Source: a virus. Taken from it: a DNA stretch of 41,356 nucleotides. Shown in pieces: positions 13,898-24,600 of this stretch. A model generated the notes under the pieces. That model was not told where the DNA came from, made no database searches, and was given only the letters and a program-made list of their open reading frames with translations. Location of the stretch: positions 1 through 41,356 of IMG/VR virus record IMGVR_UViG_3300049489_000677. The stretch is one strand, 5' to 3'. Both the position numbers and the translations under genes were made by a program. The stretch's first letter is position 1. Each line of letters opens with the position of its first letter.

Positions 13898-14287
13898 ATG
13901 AATGGATCAATAACAAAAGGGACCTATCATTTAAGTACACCGCTTAATGCTGTTACAGCAACCACTACTTCGGAAGAGATCGTGATTGCTGGTGCGAAGA
14001 AAGTGTCATTTATGTTTACTAGAGCAGCTCATGGCTCTGGATCTTCAGCTTTCTCAGTAGAAGTCTCTCTGGATGGTACCACTTATGTGGCTTACAATAA
14101 GCTTATTTCTAACGCAACAAATACTAATGGGCAGACTTTGACTCGAGTAACGTCAGTATCACTTGCTGCTAACGGTTCAGCTTTTGCTACAATGGATCTT
14201 GAGCACGATGCAGTGTACTCGATCAGGGTGACAGCAACGGAAACAACTGACGGTACACATACTGCTCAGATGTTAGTAGAATATTAA
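13898..14287 (+). CDS. Putative beta-rich virion protein (129 aa)
   Basis: The protein reads as a single beta-sandwich: EEIVIAGAKKVSFMFTRA, SSAFSVEVSLDGTTYVAYNKL, VYSIRVTATETTD and AQMLVEY. This pattern is seen in small phage head-fibre or decoration domains. It sits between the anchored virion protein and the tail adaptor-like gene. A possible -10 (TATAAG near 13875) precedes it. No catalytic motif. Confidence 0.5.
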   Translation: MNGSITKGTYHLSTPLNAVTATTTSEEIVIAGAKKVSFMFTRAAHGSGSSAFSVEVSLDGTTYVAYNKLISNATNTNGQTLTRVTSVSLAANGSAFATMDLEHDAVYSIRVTATETTDGTHTAQMLVEY

Positions 14288-14299
14288 ACTTAAAATATC

Positions 14300-15697
14300 A
14301 TGCAACCCTTGATCCAACATAAAAATCGTACAGTCAGGGTTGACCAAGTACGAGTAGCTGAAAACGCTTTAGCTAAAACCTACCTTAATGCTAACATGGC
14401 AGCGTCTTCAGGGACGCTTACGGTGAAAGATATAGCTGGTTTTGCCGTCGGAAAGTATGTGTGGATTAATCCTTTTCGACCTAATTCGGAAATAATTGCA
14501 GTTCACTCCTCAACTGCTCCTTCAGGAAGTACAATTACTTTAGCTTCTAATACCTCTTTCGCTCACTCAGTAGGGGAGGAGGTACTTTATGTGGAATTTA
14601 ATCAAGTAGTTATTAGTCACGCCGCTACTCTTGGTGGGTCTAAGTCTGATTTAGTAACTACAGGACTTTTAGCTAGGGAAAAAGAGTATCGTTATTTAGA
14701 TGTGTCTCAGACTTCTGGTTATTATTTTGCTCGCTTTAAGGATTCAGTAGCCACTCTTTACAGTGGGTATAGCGATGGTATTGAATATGGTGGCTGGGAC
14801 GCTAACACCGTGGGATACATGATCGACTCTGCCTTGCAAGAGATTGATGTTGAATTTTCTGAAAGGCTTACAATCCAAGATTGTCTCCGTTGGATAAATA
14901 AGGGTCTTCGAGAAATTAAAGGTAAGCTACGCAAATGGCCGGAACATACAGTATCAGATTATGTAGCTGGTCAAACGTTAAGAGGAACAAATGTTGTTAC
15001 ATTACCGACTAATATTTATGATAATGAAACTAATCGTTCTATCCTAGCAGTTAGAATTGGAGATAACTGGACTTTAGATTTTATTGATACTAGTGCTTTT
15101 GATGAAGTGGTAGGTGATGTTAATAAAACTCAGGTTCGAACCCAAGCAACTTCTGGATCAACTACTTTGGAAATAGATAATTCATATGATTTTGATGACA
15201 GTGGTACTGTAACTGTTTATATTAGCGGAACTAAGTACGATATTACCTACACCGGGGTAACAAGAAGTGCTACAGCCGGAGTTTTGACTGGTATTCCAGC
15301 ATCAGGGGAAGGGTCTATCACTGTCACTATTCCGGTAGATACGTATGTTTGGCAGGATGAAACGGAAGGAACACCACTCTTTTACACAATTAGGAATGGA
15401 GCTTTAGAGTTTTGGCCATTGGTTGACGCTGAATTAGATAATCAAAACGTCTACATGGACTATAACGCTCAAGTTACAGCAGTTGATGGTGAGGGAGACA
15501 CTATTGATTTTCAACGATACGACATGCTAGAAGACTATTTAACTTGGAGAGTGTGGTGTTTTAGTCAAAATAATGGTGCTTTGGATCGATCTAACCATTA
15601 CTATTTACAATTTAAAGAAAGTTTGAATGACGCTATAAGGACAACTGTATTACCAAGAAAGATAACTAGACCAAGGATTAATCGTATCATTATTTAA
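14300..15697 (+). CDS. Putative head-tail adaptor / tail tubular A-like protein (465 aa)
   Basis: An N-terminal beta part (about 1-165) is followed by a helical core (YMIDSALQEIDVEFSERLTIQDCLRWINKGLREIKGK) and a C-terminal part with RYDMLEDYLTWRVWCFSQNNG...HYYLQFKESLNDAIRTTV. The helical pieces with a long beta insertion between them are what podovirus gatekeeper/adaptor proteins (T7 gp11-like) look like. The order adaptor then nozzle-like protein supports this. An N-terminal extension with 'LTVKDIAGFAVGKYVWI' may be an added decoration domain. Confidence 0.6.
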   Translation: MQPLIQHKNRTVRVDQVRVAENALAKTYLNANMAASSGTLTVKDIAGFAVGKYVWINPFRPNSEIIAVHSSTAPSGSTITLASNTSFAHSVGEEVLYVEFNQVVISHAATLGGSKSDLVTTGLLAREKEYRYLDVSQTSGYYFARFKDSVATLYSGYSDGIEYGGWDANTVGYMIDSALQEIDVEFSERLTIQDCLRWINKGLREIKGKLRKWPEHTVSDYVAGQTLRGTNVVTLPTNIYDNETNRSILAVRIGDNWTLDFIDTSAFDEVVGDVNKTQVRTQATSGSTTLEIDNSYDFDDSGTVTVYISGTKYDITYTGVTRSATAGVLTGIPASGEGSITVTIPVDTYVWQDETEGTPLFYTIRNGALEFWPLVDAELDNQNVYMDYNAQVTAVDGEGDTIDFQRYDMLEDYLTWRVWCFSQNNGALDRSNHYYLQFKESLNDAIRTTVLPRKITRPRINRIII

Positions 15698-15698
15698 T

Positions 15699-17183
15699 AT
15701 GGCTCAACTTCCACAACCAGCAAAACTATCAGACTTTATGAGCGGGATGGTGTCTGATGTTAGCGATACTATTGCTCCCGGTAACTCGGTGGCCTTAGCA
15801 TTAAATGTGGATTTTGACCGTATTTTAGGAGCAGTTACTTCCAGACTTGGGACTAGTATTGTTGGAAGTCAGCTCGTCGATAATAAGAACATCTTAGGAC
15901 TATATCAACATGTTGACCCTACTAATGCGAGTAATAACTTACTCTTCGCAGCGCTTAATGTTTCTAATAATGCGACTGCGACTATTAAAAACGTACTTAC
16001 CGGCTCTGATGTGGTTACAGGGCTTACGGCTTCGACTAAGGTTAGATTCCTTACGTATAACGGTGAAACACTGGCTATCAATGGGGCTGATGCTGAACGC
16101 GCTTGGAATGGTTCTTCTTGGATTACTACTGGCGGGGTATTCGATTTGGGGGATTTCCCAACTACTAATGATGCTAATTTAGTTATTGAATTTCTTGACC
16201 GGATTTATGTAAATGATTTGACAGAACCAGCAAGAGTACATTATTCAGGCATTTTTAGCGGTACTGCGGTGGCGTGGGCCGGAGATTATGTGGATATTGA
16301 ACCAGAAGATCAGGGGGGTAGGATCACCGCTTTTGCTAAAGTACCAGGTTACATTCTCTTCTTTAAAGAAAGATCCCTCCATCGTTGGAATTTTAGTTCG
16401 GCTTTTCCGGAATCATTGGTGCAGATTGGTACACCTTCTCAAGAGTCGGTAGTACAAAGTGGAGGTTTGGTCTTTTTCTACTCAAACTCTAGTGATGATG
16501 CTAAAGGTTTCTATGTCACAAATGGTGGTCGTCCTCAATCTATTTCTAAGGACTCTTCAAGGACAATCAATAAGTTTGTTCAAGCAATATCGTCTTCTAA
16601 TGAAGCGGATATTGCTGCGGTCGCTACTGATAGCACTATTTTATGGAGTGTTGGGGATCTAACAGTAGACGGTGAAACTTATACTAACGTTGTGTTTAGG
16701 TACAATCGGGTAATGAATCAGTGGAGTATCCATTCTTACCCAAGTCGTTTTATGGTATTTGCTAATTATCTAGTAAGTGGGGTAAATACTCGTGTTGGAG
16801 GGGACAATGACGGTACAATCTATCGCGTAGAAGTGCCTGGAGTCTATGCAGATAACGGTGTAGATATCCCCTGGAGGATTGTGACGCAAGAAGAAAGTTT
16901 TGGAACAAACCGAATCAAAGCCTTTTTTAAGGATATGTATGTTCGTGGTAAGAATCTTAACGATATTAAGGTTAATATGATTACCAATGGGGATTACACT
17001 ACTAGAAAACCGGTTGGACGACCGAAAATCTTTGAAAGAATACTGGCTACTTTAGGAGTTGATAATAAGATTCAAGGGAACACTCTAGCTATAGAAGTAA
17101 GTGGGTCTACTCTTAATGCTCAATCAGTAATAAAAGAGATTGAGATTGCGGGGGTAGATATTAAAGATAACTATGTTTCCTAA
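15699..17183 (+). CDS. Putative tail nozzle / stabilisation protein, beta-propeller type (494 aa)
   Basis: Repeated blade-like segments (LLFAALNVSNN, VRFLTYNGETLAINGADAERAWNGSSW, YILFFKERSLHRWNF, GLVFFYSNSSDDAKGFYVTNGG, TILWSVGD, VVFRYNRVMNQWSIHSYP) suggest a propeller like that of podovirus nozzle proteins (T7 gp12, P22 gp10 type). It would form the DNA exit tube below the adaptor. It overlaps the next fibre gene by 11 bases. Confidence 0.65.
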   Translation: MAQLPQPAKLSDFMSGMVSDVSDTIAPGNSVALALNVDFDRILGAVTSRLGTSIVGSQLVDNKNILGLYQHVDPTNASNNLLFAALNVSNNATATIKNVLTGSDVVTGLTASTKVRFLTYNGETLAINGADAERAWNGSSWITTGGVFDLGDFPTTNDANLVIEFLDRIYVNDLTEPARVHYSGIFSGTAVAWAGDYVDIEPEDQGGRITAFAKVPGYILFFKERSLHRWNFSSAFPESLVQIGTPSQESVVQSGGLVFFYSNSSDDAKGFYVTNGGRPQSISKDSSRTINKFVQAISSSNEADIAAVATDSTILWSVGDLTVDGETYTNVVFRYNRVMNQWSIHSYPSRFMVFANYLVSGVNTRVGGDNDGTIYRVEVPGVYADNGVDIPWRIVTQEESFGTNRIKAFFKDMYVRGKNLNDIKVNMITNGDYTTRKPVGRPKIFERILATLGVDNKIQGNTLAIEVSGSTLNAQSVIKEIEIAGVDIKDNYVS

Positions 17184-19185
17184 GCCATATGACATTGACC
17201 AATTACTGACAGATTCCCCGGTTTATCGTGCTATGCAAGAGCCGGTGCCGGACTTTGTTGAAACTGGAGGAGACGGTGTATCCCCAGGATCGCTAGGTTC
17301 AGGAGGATTAGTGGGCAACATGACTGTCCAGGACGGGTTTTTGCAGTCTAGTAACTACGTAGCCGGCACTACTGGCTGGCAGTTGACTCCAACCGGTGGT
17401 GACTTTAACTTTGCCATCCAAGCTGACGAGGTTCATGTACCTGATATAAATACAACTGCTAACTCAGCTCATATCGATAGTGACGGAGACACTTGGTGGG
17501 GGACTACAAAGACTAATTTTGACGCGGATAATAACAACGCTCTAGCTTATATATTAAAGACAGGAGTCGCTAAATTTCAGTCGGTCATCCTTTCTGGTTC
17601 TGTTTCTATTTCAGGAATTGCGAATAATACAGCTACTGATATTTCATTACTTGAAAAGACTCATAATTTAGTCTTCAGTGTTACTGACGCTAACACAATT
17701 GCTTGGACTTCAGGTACAGTGACACTTTCTAACGGTCGAACGTTCAGTATTTCTTCAGGCAATACTGGCAATATGTCAGCTCTGACTTATATTTATATTG
17801 ATCCAGCAGTTTCTTCAACTGTTTTACAGACAACTACGACTTACTCTACTGCTACAGGTAATAATAAAATATTAATTGGAACAGCGCAAAATAACACTGT
17901 AACTGCATCATACATCCCTTATGGCCCAGGACAGCCGTTAATCGACGGTGCTAATATCGGCGCATTATCTATTGTGGCTGCAAATATAGCTGCTTCAACG
18001 ATTACTGCTTCAAAAATGACAGTAACTCAACTCTCAGCAATATCGGCTGATATGGGAAGTATCACCGCAGGAACAATCGTTGTACCTAGTGCTGGGTACA
18101 TTCGTTCAGGACAGACAGCTTTCAATACGGGCACAGGATGGTATATTGGAAATGATAGTGGTACACCGAAGTTATCTATAGGTAATTCAAGTAATTACAT
18201 GAGGTGGAATGGTTCTCAGTTAGAGGTATCTGCATTAATTCAGACTCTAGTTTCACTCTCAACGAATCAGCCAATTAACGGTAGTGTTACTCCTGTTCCG
18301 GTTTTAGCCATGTCAGATGGGACTGTTGTTGTTGCGGATGCTAACGATTCAGATCTTGATGACTTTATTGGATTTATAATTAATGATTATTCATCTCATA
18401 CGCCACCGGCGTATCTAAACTCAGTGAGTGGTACAGGGACATCTTTGTCTTTAACAGCAAATGCTGGAACGGATAGATGTTTAGTAGTATGGATTCATCA
18501 AGACGATGGATCATCATCAGGTGCTCCGTCAGCAGTAAGTTGGAATTCACTCAGTTTAACTAAATTTTCTGATACTACAATAGGGACTAGTAACGTATCT
18601 GGATGGAGAGTTGTTATAGGATCAAATGCTGGTGGGACAACTAGTAATATTTCCGTAACAGTCTCAGGTAGTGGAGTAGCCATCTTAGCAGTGGTTTATC
18701 AGTATGTTAATCAGACAACTCCTTTAGGAACCGCGGTTACAGCAACAGGAGCAGCTTCATCGGGAAGTATTAATACTTCAATTACTCCTACAAAGTCTTA
18801 TTCGCTAATTGCTACTATTGCAGCGATGGATGGAACACATACTTTAGATAGCTCTTTTACAGCTAGAGAAGACGAGGAAGGATCAGGAGGGAATAACAGT
18901 AAGGTCGGTGATGGTTATTCTTCTGGTCTTTCTTCCGTCAGTGTTACTCATTCTATAAGTCCGAATGCTTCAAATCGTACTATTCATTTAGTAGAGGTAC
19001 TACCGTCAGTGACAACAAGTGTGTTAGTGGCAGTTGCTGGTGGAGTGACCTTCCCTGGTCCTTTAACAACAGGTAATTATTATCTGCAAGATACAGCTGG
19101 CACAATTGGTACTAGTCCAGGATCTACTTCTGTTAGAGTGGGAAAAGCGGTATCGACGACCCAATTATTAATAATACAACCATAA
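17173..19185 (+). CDS. Tail fibre / host-recognition protein (670 aa)
   Basis: An N-terminal attachment part is followed by the phage fibre pattern ISADMGSITAGTIVV / AGYIRSGQTAFNTGTGWYIG / LSIGNSSNYMRWNGS (about 288-355), known from receptor-binding proteins of many tailed phages. The C-terminal half (about 415-615) is a beta-rich Ser/Thr domain related in style to that of the 365-aa protein at 33366. No enzymatic triad was seen. It should project from the tail and contact the host. Confidence 0.75.
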   Translation: MFPKPYDIDQLLTDSPVYRAMQEPVPDFVETGGDGVSPGSLGSGGLVGNMTVQDGFLQSSNYVAGTTGWQLTPTGGDFNFAIQADEVHVPDINTTANSAHIDSDGDTWWGTTKTNFDADNNNALAYILKTGVAKFQSVILSGSVSISGIANNTATDISLLEKTHNLVFSVTDANTIAWTSGTVTLSNGRTFSISSGNTGNMSALTYIYIDPAVSSTVLQTTTTYSTATGNNKILIGTAQNNTVTASYIPYGPGQPLIDGANIGALSIVAANIAASTITASKMTVTQLSAISADMGSITAGTIVVPSAGYIRSGQTAFNTGTGWYIGNDSGTPKLSIGNSSNYMRWNGSQLEVSALIQTLVSLSTNQPINGSVTPVPVLAMSDGTVVVADANDSDLDDFIGFIINDYSSHTPPAYLNSVSGTGTSLSLTANAGTDRCLVVWIHQDDGSSSGAPSAVSWNSLSLTKFSDTTIGTSNVSGWRVVIGSNAGGTTSNISVTVSGSGVAILAVVYQYVNQTTPLGTAVTATGAASSGSINTSITPTKSYSLIATIAAMDGTHTLDSSFTAREDEEGSGGNNSKVGDGYSSGLSSVSVTHSISPNASNRTIHLVEVLPSVTTSVLVAVAGGVTFPGPLTTGNYYLQDTAGTIGTSPGSTSVRVGKAVSTTQLLIIQP

Positions 19186-19187
19186 AC

Positions 19188-19403
19188 ATGAAAACCATAA
19201 AACTTAAAGAAGTCAATATAGTGGAGGTGATTATCAAGCCAGATGATCATATGGTCATAATGTATGACCTTATCACTGAGGAAGGTGAGGCTTTGTTTAG
19301 GAAACAGGTAGTTCTAAAGAACGCCGACTTTCCGCAGATAGACAAGCTGGAACGGTTAGTGGAGCAATTAGTAGCTAATTTAAAAGTTAATGAGGGTGTA
19401 TAA
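19188..19403 (+). CDS. Small hypothetical protein (71 aa)
   Basis: The protein, MKTIKLKEVNIVEVIIKPDD..., is a short beta-alpha protein with a C-terminal helix (DKLERLVEQLVANLKVNEGV). It is two bases after the fibre stop and precedes the ejection-gene promoter. A fibre chaperone or assembly factor is possible. No family recognised. Confidence 0.5.
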   Translation: MKTIKLKEVNIVEVIIKPDDHMVIMYDLITEEGEALFRKQVVLKNADFPQIDKLERLVEQLVANLKVNEGV

Positions 19404-19410
19404 ACCTAGT

Positions 19411-19447
19411 TTGACAGCTTAATTAAAAGTGTTTTATAAGTTATAAT
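19411..19447 (+). promoter_or_regulatory. Promoter of the ejection-protein operon
   Basis: A consensus TTGACA (19411-19416) is followed after 18 bases by TATAAG (19435-19440), and a second -10, TATAAT (19442-19447), lies seven bases on. Together they give one or two start sites just before ATG 19458. This is the clearest -35 box in the window. Confidence 0.65.
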
Positions 19448-19457
19448 AGACAAAAAT

Positions 19458-20570
19458 ATGGCAAAGAAAAAGAAAAAGAAGAAGGTAACTAAAAAGACTA
19501 CTTCCTCTAGTAAGTCAAGCTCTTCGTCGTCTAGTTCTAAGTCATATAATGACAAGCTTAATGATATTAAACAAAAAGCTTTAGCTATTAAGGCTCAATT
19601 AGATAAACAGACGACTAGTAATTCTTCAAAAACAGCTAAATACACAACAACGGATGGTCGTAAATTTGTTGACAAAGCTGATGCTACAGCTCACCAACGG
19701 GAGTTAAATGCTAAAGGACAAGGTAGAGGTACAACTAGTGATCGTGATGTTGAAGATAATGTTCGTGAAACTAGTGATGGTGAAGAGGAAACGACGGCTG
19801 TTACTAAAGTAAAGGGTGGACAATTTGATGATACTGAGTTACGAAAGTCAAAAAGTTTTAAATTATTAAGTGCTGATCAACAGGAAGCAGTTATTAGTGT
19901 TTACCAAGCGATTGCTTCCAATGATTTAGATCAAGCTAACCGTTTATCAGGAGCTTTTGATGCGGCTACAGCTTTATCTGAACCTTACTTTAAAGAGGAA
20001 TTAAGATTGGCTAAAGATGCGGTTGTTCGAGGTTATGTGGCGATTGATGAGGAGGAAGAATTTAAACAAGTTCAATTACAGAATCGTTTAAAGGATTTAC
20101 GAGAAGATATTTTAAGTCAAAAAAGTTTTCTTTCTTTCGAGGAACAAAGTACTTTAAAAAATATTGAGAAGTCATATCAAAATGAACTTGATGTTACTCA
20201 ACAAAACTTAGCAGCAACAGGTAAAACCCGTTCTAGTCAACGAGTAAAGACTGAACAGTTTTTAGCTGAGTCGGCTGGAGATTTACGAGAAAGTACAACT
20301 CGTCGTTTTGGATTAGAAAGATTAGAGCTTGATCGAAACTTAGAACGAAGTGAACGTGATACACAGACTGAGTTAGAACGTTTGGCTGAGGTAACTAAAT
20401 CTGATCGTACTGATTTTTTGCGAAATAAAGAGGCTGAGATTGGTAGTACCGCTTTAGCTGGTCTTGGACTTAATACAAGGGGTATAGCTCCACTTGGAAA
20501 TATTGTCGGAGATATTCAACGTAGACAAATGAGCGATGTCCTTAGTGGTGTTAATAACTTAGTCTTTTAA
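19458..20570 (+). CDS. Putative internal core / ejection protein 1 (370 aa)
   Basis: The N-terminus is Lys-rich then Ser-rich low complexity, followed by the motif DIKQKALAIKAQLDK (about 36-50) and long charged helices (EEEFKQVQLQNRLKDLREDI; RFGLERLELDRNLERSERD) and ends PLGNIVGDIQRRQMSDVLSGVNNLVF. Helical, basic, Gln-rich proteins before a giant gene are typical of podovirus inner-core proteins (T7 gp14-16 or P22 gp7/16/20 type) that are injected with DNA. The next gene shares the N-terminal motif. Assignment is by context. Confidence 0.55.
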   Translation: MAKKKKKKKVTKKTTSSSKSSSSSSSSKSYNDKLNDIKQKALAIKAQLDKQTTSNSSKTAKYTTTDGRKFVDKADATAHQRELNAKGQGRGTTSDRDVEDNVRETSDGEEETTAVTKVKGGQFDDTELRKSKSFKLLSADQQEAVISVYQAIASNDLDQANRLSGAFDAATALSEPYFKEELRLAKDAVVRGYVAIDEEEEFKQVQLQNRLKDLREDILSQKSFLSFEEQSTLKNIEKSYQNELDVTQQNLAATGKTRSSQRVKTEQFLAESAGDLRESTTRRFGLERLELDRNLERSERDTQTELERLAEVTKSDRTDFLRNKEAEIGSTALAGLGLNTRGIAPLGNIVGDIQRRQMSDVLSGVNNLVF

Positions 20571-20571
20571 T

Positions 20572-21603
20572 ATGAATCCAAATCGACATTCTGACGAATA
20601 TAAACGACAGCAGAAGTTGGCTGATATTAAAAAGCAAGCATTAGCTTTACAATCTGAATTAAACAAAAAGGTAGCTCAGGAGAAAAAAACTAAGACTAAG
20701 CAAGAGAAAGTAAAAGATTTAAAAGGATCTAATACTTCGGTTAAAAACTTAAAACAATCACCTCAGGAGCGAGCTAGTAGCTTGCAAAATTTCTCATCCG
20801 CTCTACAAGATGCCATTGGTATGGCTAGGGAAAAAAGGCAGAATAAGGATCTTGATTTCCTTCAAGGAAAAATCCCTAAAGGGGCAGTTACAGCCGGGCA
20901 ATTTACTGGCTTGTTAGCTAACCTGAATCAGGCTAGTGAGTCGTTTGCTCGTCCTTTAGCTTCAGAAGCAATTGAATTTGCTCGAATGGATCAAGAACAG
21001 GTGATAAAAGAACAAGAGTTTCAACGAGAACAGCAAGAAAAACAACGTCAAGATATTAGGGATCTGGCATTGACCGTGGTTGAGAATGGTGGAAGTAACG
21101 AGATTGTTAATGGTATTTTAAACTCTAAAGATTTAGATAGTGCTATTGGTATGGCGGCCGGGGCTTTGAATACTAAGAGTAAGATGAATGTAGAAAAGGT
21201 AAACGACCAATTAGTTACTTACGATCCGGCTGATCCAGAGGGAACATTGAAAGTTATTTTTAATGGTAAAACCTCCAGTTCTAAAGGATCGACTACTTCA
21301 GGAAGTTCAAGTACTCCTTCAGGTGGGGTAGATATAAGTGATGGCTTTGATTTTATGAAGAAGACAATGGGTGATGTAAAAATTGAGGCTCGAAAAATGT
21401 TTGCACCAGAAGTGGCTAATCAAATTATAAATACCTTGACTGATGAACAATTACGATTGTTTATGACTGATTATATAAATGAGGTCAATACTAAACAAAT
21501 GTCAATAAATCCCTTATCTTTTCTTGCGTCTTGGTCTGGAGAATCTGGACTCAGTGTGAAAGAAGAAGATACTTCTACTGTTCAAAATCGCTTTAGGAAA
21601 TAA
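20572..21603 (+). CDS. Putative internal core / ejection protein 2 (343 aa)
   Basis: The N-terminus carries DIKKQALALQSELNK (about 16-30), nearly the same as DIKQKALAIKAQLDK in the preceding protein, so the pair shares a helix that may be an assembly or packaging signal. The middle has a Gln/Glu-rich coil (EQEFQREQQEKQRQDIRDLALTV), then a Gly/Ser linker and a helical C-domain (EVANQIINTLTDEQLRLFMTDYINEV). It starts one base after the preceding stop. Function inferred from order and composition. Confidence 0.55.
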   Translation: MNPNRHSDEYKRQQKLADIKKQALALQSELNKKVAQEKKTKTKQEKVKDLKGSNTSVKNLKQSPQERASSLQNFSSALQDAIGMAREKRQNKDLDFLQGKIPKGAVTAGQFTGLLANLNQASESFARPLASEAIEFARMDQEQVIKEQEFQREQQEKQRQDIRDLALTVVENGGSNEIVNGILNSKDLDSAIGMAAGALNTKSKMNVEKVNDQLVTYDPADPEGTLKVIFNGKTSSSKGSTTSGSSSTPSGGVDISDGFDFMKKTMGDVKIEARKMFAPEVANQIINTLTDEQLRLFMTDYINEVNTKQMSINPLSFLASWSGESGLSVKEEDTSTVQNRFRK

Positions 21604-21608
21604 TCATT

Positions 21609-24600
21609 ATGTATAAACCAACCAGTTTACAATTGCTCGAAGAAAAAAAGAAACGAGATCAATTGGTTTTTGGTGTACCGAATACAAGTACTTTAACCTT
21701 AAAGGGGTCAATGGTTTCACCACAAAGTACTCCGTCTCGAATGGCTGATTTAAAATCAAAAACTACTCCTAAGAAAACAATACAAGAAATAGCTAGTCAA
21801 ACTAAGCAAGTTTCAGGTCAACAATCGCTTATACCACGCAAGCCAGTGGGAGATAGGATAAGTGCTTCAAAGACACAAGAACGTACTCAATTGTCTAAGA
21901 CAAGAGAAATTCCTATTGTTGGTAAGATATTGGCTGGTACAGGTAAAGGTAAAAGTGGACTTTATGCTGAAGATACGATTGCTGGACAGATGGAAAGAAA
22001 AGGAGTTATTGGTTTCTTGACTGAAGGTTTTATTGCAAAGACTGATCCATCTTTAGAGCAGTTAAACAATCGTATTTATGAACGATATGCAAAAAATCGA
22101 GAGGAAGGATTACCAGAGGATAGAGCTATCGATGTGGCAGTACAAGATGTATTTAATACCACAGCTTCAACTGCTAAAAATTTAGCCGATTTAAAAGAAC
22201 CTGGGGTTAAACTGACTGAAGAAGAAGAAAATTTAGCTAAATGGATAAATTTAAAAGAAAATGTTTTTGCTTTTTTAGATGCGCCTATTTTTTTAGGGAG
22301 TACTAAAGGTCTTTCTTTAGCTGGGAAAGAAGCTTTTAAACAATCAGTTGGGGAGGTTAGAGACGGTATCATTACTAGGTTGGAGAAGGAAGTAGTTGAT
22401 GATGCTACTTTAATCCCTGGAAGTGATCCAAGTCGTAGGGTAGATATATTAAAAGATGAAGGTATTACTGAGAAAGTAGATACTTATTTAAAAGATCTAA
22501 AAGAAAATCCAACACCTAGCTTTAATCAACTTAATGAAGGGTTGCAGTTGTTAAAATTACAAGGTAAAGAAGTAGATGATTTTTCAGAAAAGTTAGTTGA
22601 TATTACTAAGCAGGCTTTTGATGAACCAGTTAGTCAATTACGAAAAGTAAGTACTGAGAGTAAGGTAAATGATGTTTCTAAACAAGAATTACCAATAGAT
22701 CAATTAATAGTTAAAGCGTCTGATATTAAATTGACTACTAAGAGTCAGAATACTTTAGAAGCATTTAATCGTAGTGAGGGTCAAGAAGTTATAACAAAAT
22801 TAGATGATAATACTAATATTGAATTAGGTAGTTATGGTAAGAATACTTTTGCAAGAAAGGTTGATAAAGAAGACAGGTTTCCTTTAGAAGAAGTTAAATC
22901 TACTATAGAAAGTGCCACCGTAGTTTTACCAGCAAGTTTAAGTGATACAACTTATAGGGCTAGTAATAAAGTATTTTTAACCCCAGATAAAGATGGTTTA
23001 AAAGCTGTTTATACAAGAACAAATAAAGGAGGGGCAGAGGAAATTATAAACTGGCATTCTGTTCCTAAAGAAAAGGTTGAAAAATATTTAAATGATATTG
23101 GTGTCCCCGACCGGATTCGAACCGGTATGACGAGCTTAGAAGGCTCACAGTTTGTCCGATTAGCTTACGGAGACAATTTAACGCTATCACAACAGTTGTC
23201 CAGGGTCAATATGGGTATAAAAGGAGAAATTGCTAGACGTCCTGGGGAAGCTTTGGCTGGTGGTGTTTTTGGCTACGAAGAAAATGAGGAGGGTGATGTA
23301 GAAATTGACCCAATGAAAGCTTTTTTAGGTATGGCGGCTGCTGGTTTTCTTGGTCTTAACCTAAAGAAACAACAAGGAGTTTCTGATCTACGTTCTAATC
23401 AGGCCAAAAACTTGTCTTCTGATTTGGTTGAGGATACTGCGGTTCGTAACCTTCCTGACCAGCCCAAACTCCAAACTGGAATACCAGTAGAAAAGCTAGG
23501 ACAAGCAGAATACCCCCTATCGTCTCAAACTTTTTCGGTTTCATTAGCTAAAGAGTACGCTTCAGTAGCAGGAAAGTCAATAGACGAAGCAGTTGATGGT
23601 TTAGGACCCACTGAGTTTAGTGTAGAAAAAGTAGGTAAATATGGGGAATTTCGCAAGAATTTTGAAAAAGCCTGGGTGAAAACAGTCGAGGTAGTGCAGG
23701 ATAACATGATCCGTGTCCGAAATTTAATACAAGATCCTACAGTAAAAGTGACTGATGATACTAATCCCTATCTTGCTGAATTACTTTTCCATGGACGTGT
23801 TGGTTTTCGACTAAAAGAAGCTAAGGATAAGTTTGTGGCAATTGACAAAGATGTAGTAGAAACCTCTAAGAAAGTGGGTATTTCTGGTGAAGATATGACC
23901 TTATTAGTTAATAAGTTTCTACATGCTAGGCATACTCCAGAAAGAAATGCAAAACTGGGGGATGGTGCTTCGGGGTTAACTAATGTTGAAGCTGACTTAA
24001 TAACAAAAAGTTTAGAAGCTTTACCATATTCTAGTGAAGTAAAGAGGATTGCTGACCAGGTACAGGAGATGAATAATGAAACTCTTGATCTTTTACTTGA
24101 AGCACAAGTGATTGACCGGGAGGCTTATGATGCGATGCGAGATGTTTATAAAAATCATGTTCCTCTTAATCGTATTTTAAAAGAGAATGAGGATGTAGCA
24201 TCATCTTTAACTGGGCGAGGTTTTGATGTCCGAGGGACGGGAATCAAACGAGCAAAAGGTAGTGATTTACAAGTTGCCGATATTATGGCAAACGTTGTAG
24301 TTAATTATGAGCAGGCAATAATTAGATCAGAAAAAAATCTAGTCGATCTAACATTATTACAGTTTGTTAAAGATAATCCACAAGTAACTTTGTTTGAGGA
24401 AGTTAAGCCGAAAGTTATTGGTAGAAAATTTGATCGTCCAGGCAAAAGTAATTTAAATCCAGAAGAAGAAGCCTACTTATCTGATCGAGAAATACCCCCT
24501 GTAATGGAACAAGATGTTTCAATTCTTAGAGACAAAATAGATAATACTTGGGCTAATATTTATGGTGAGATGGATTATGCTACAGCTGGTAAACGAAAAG

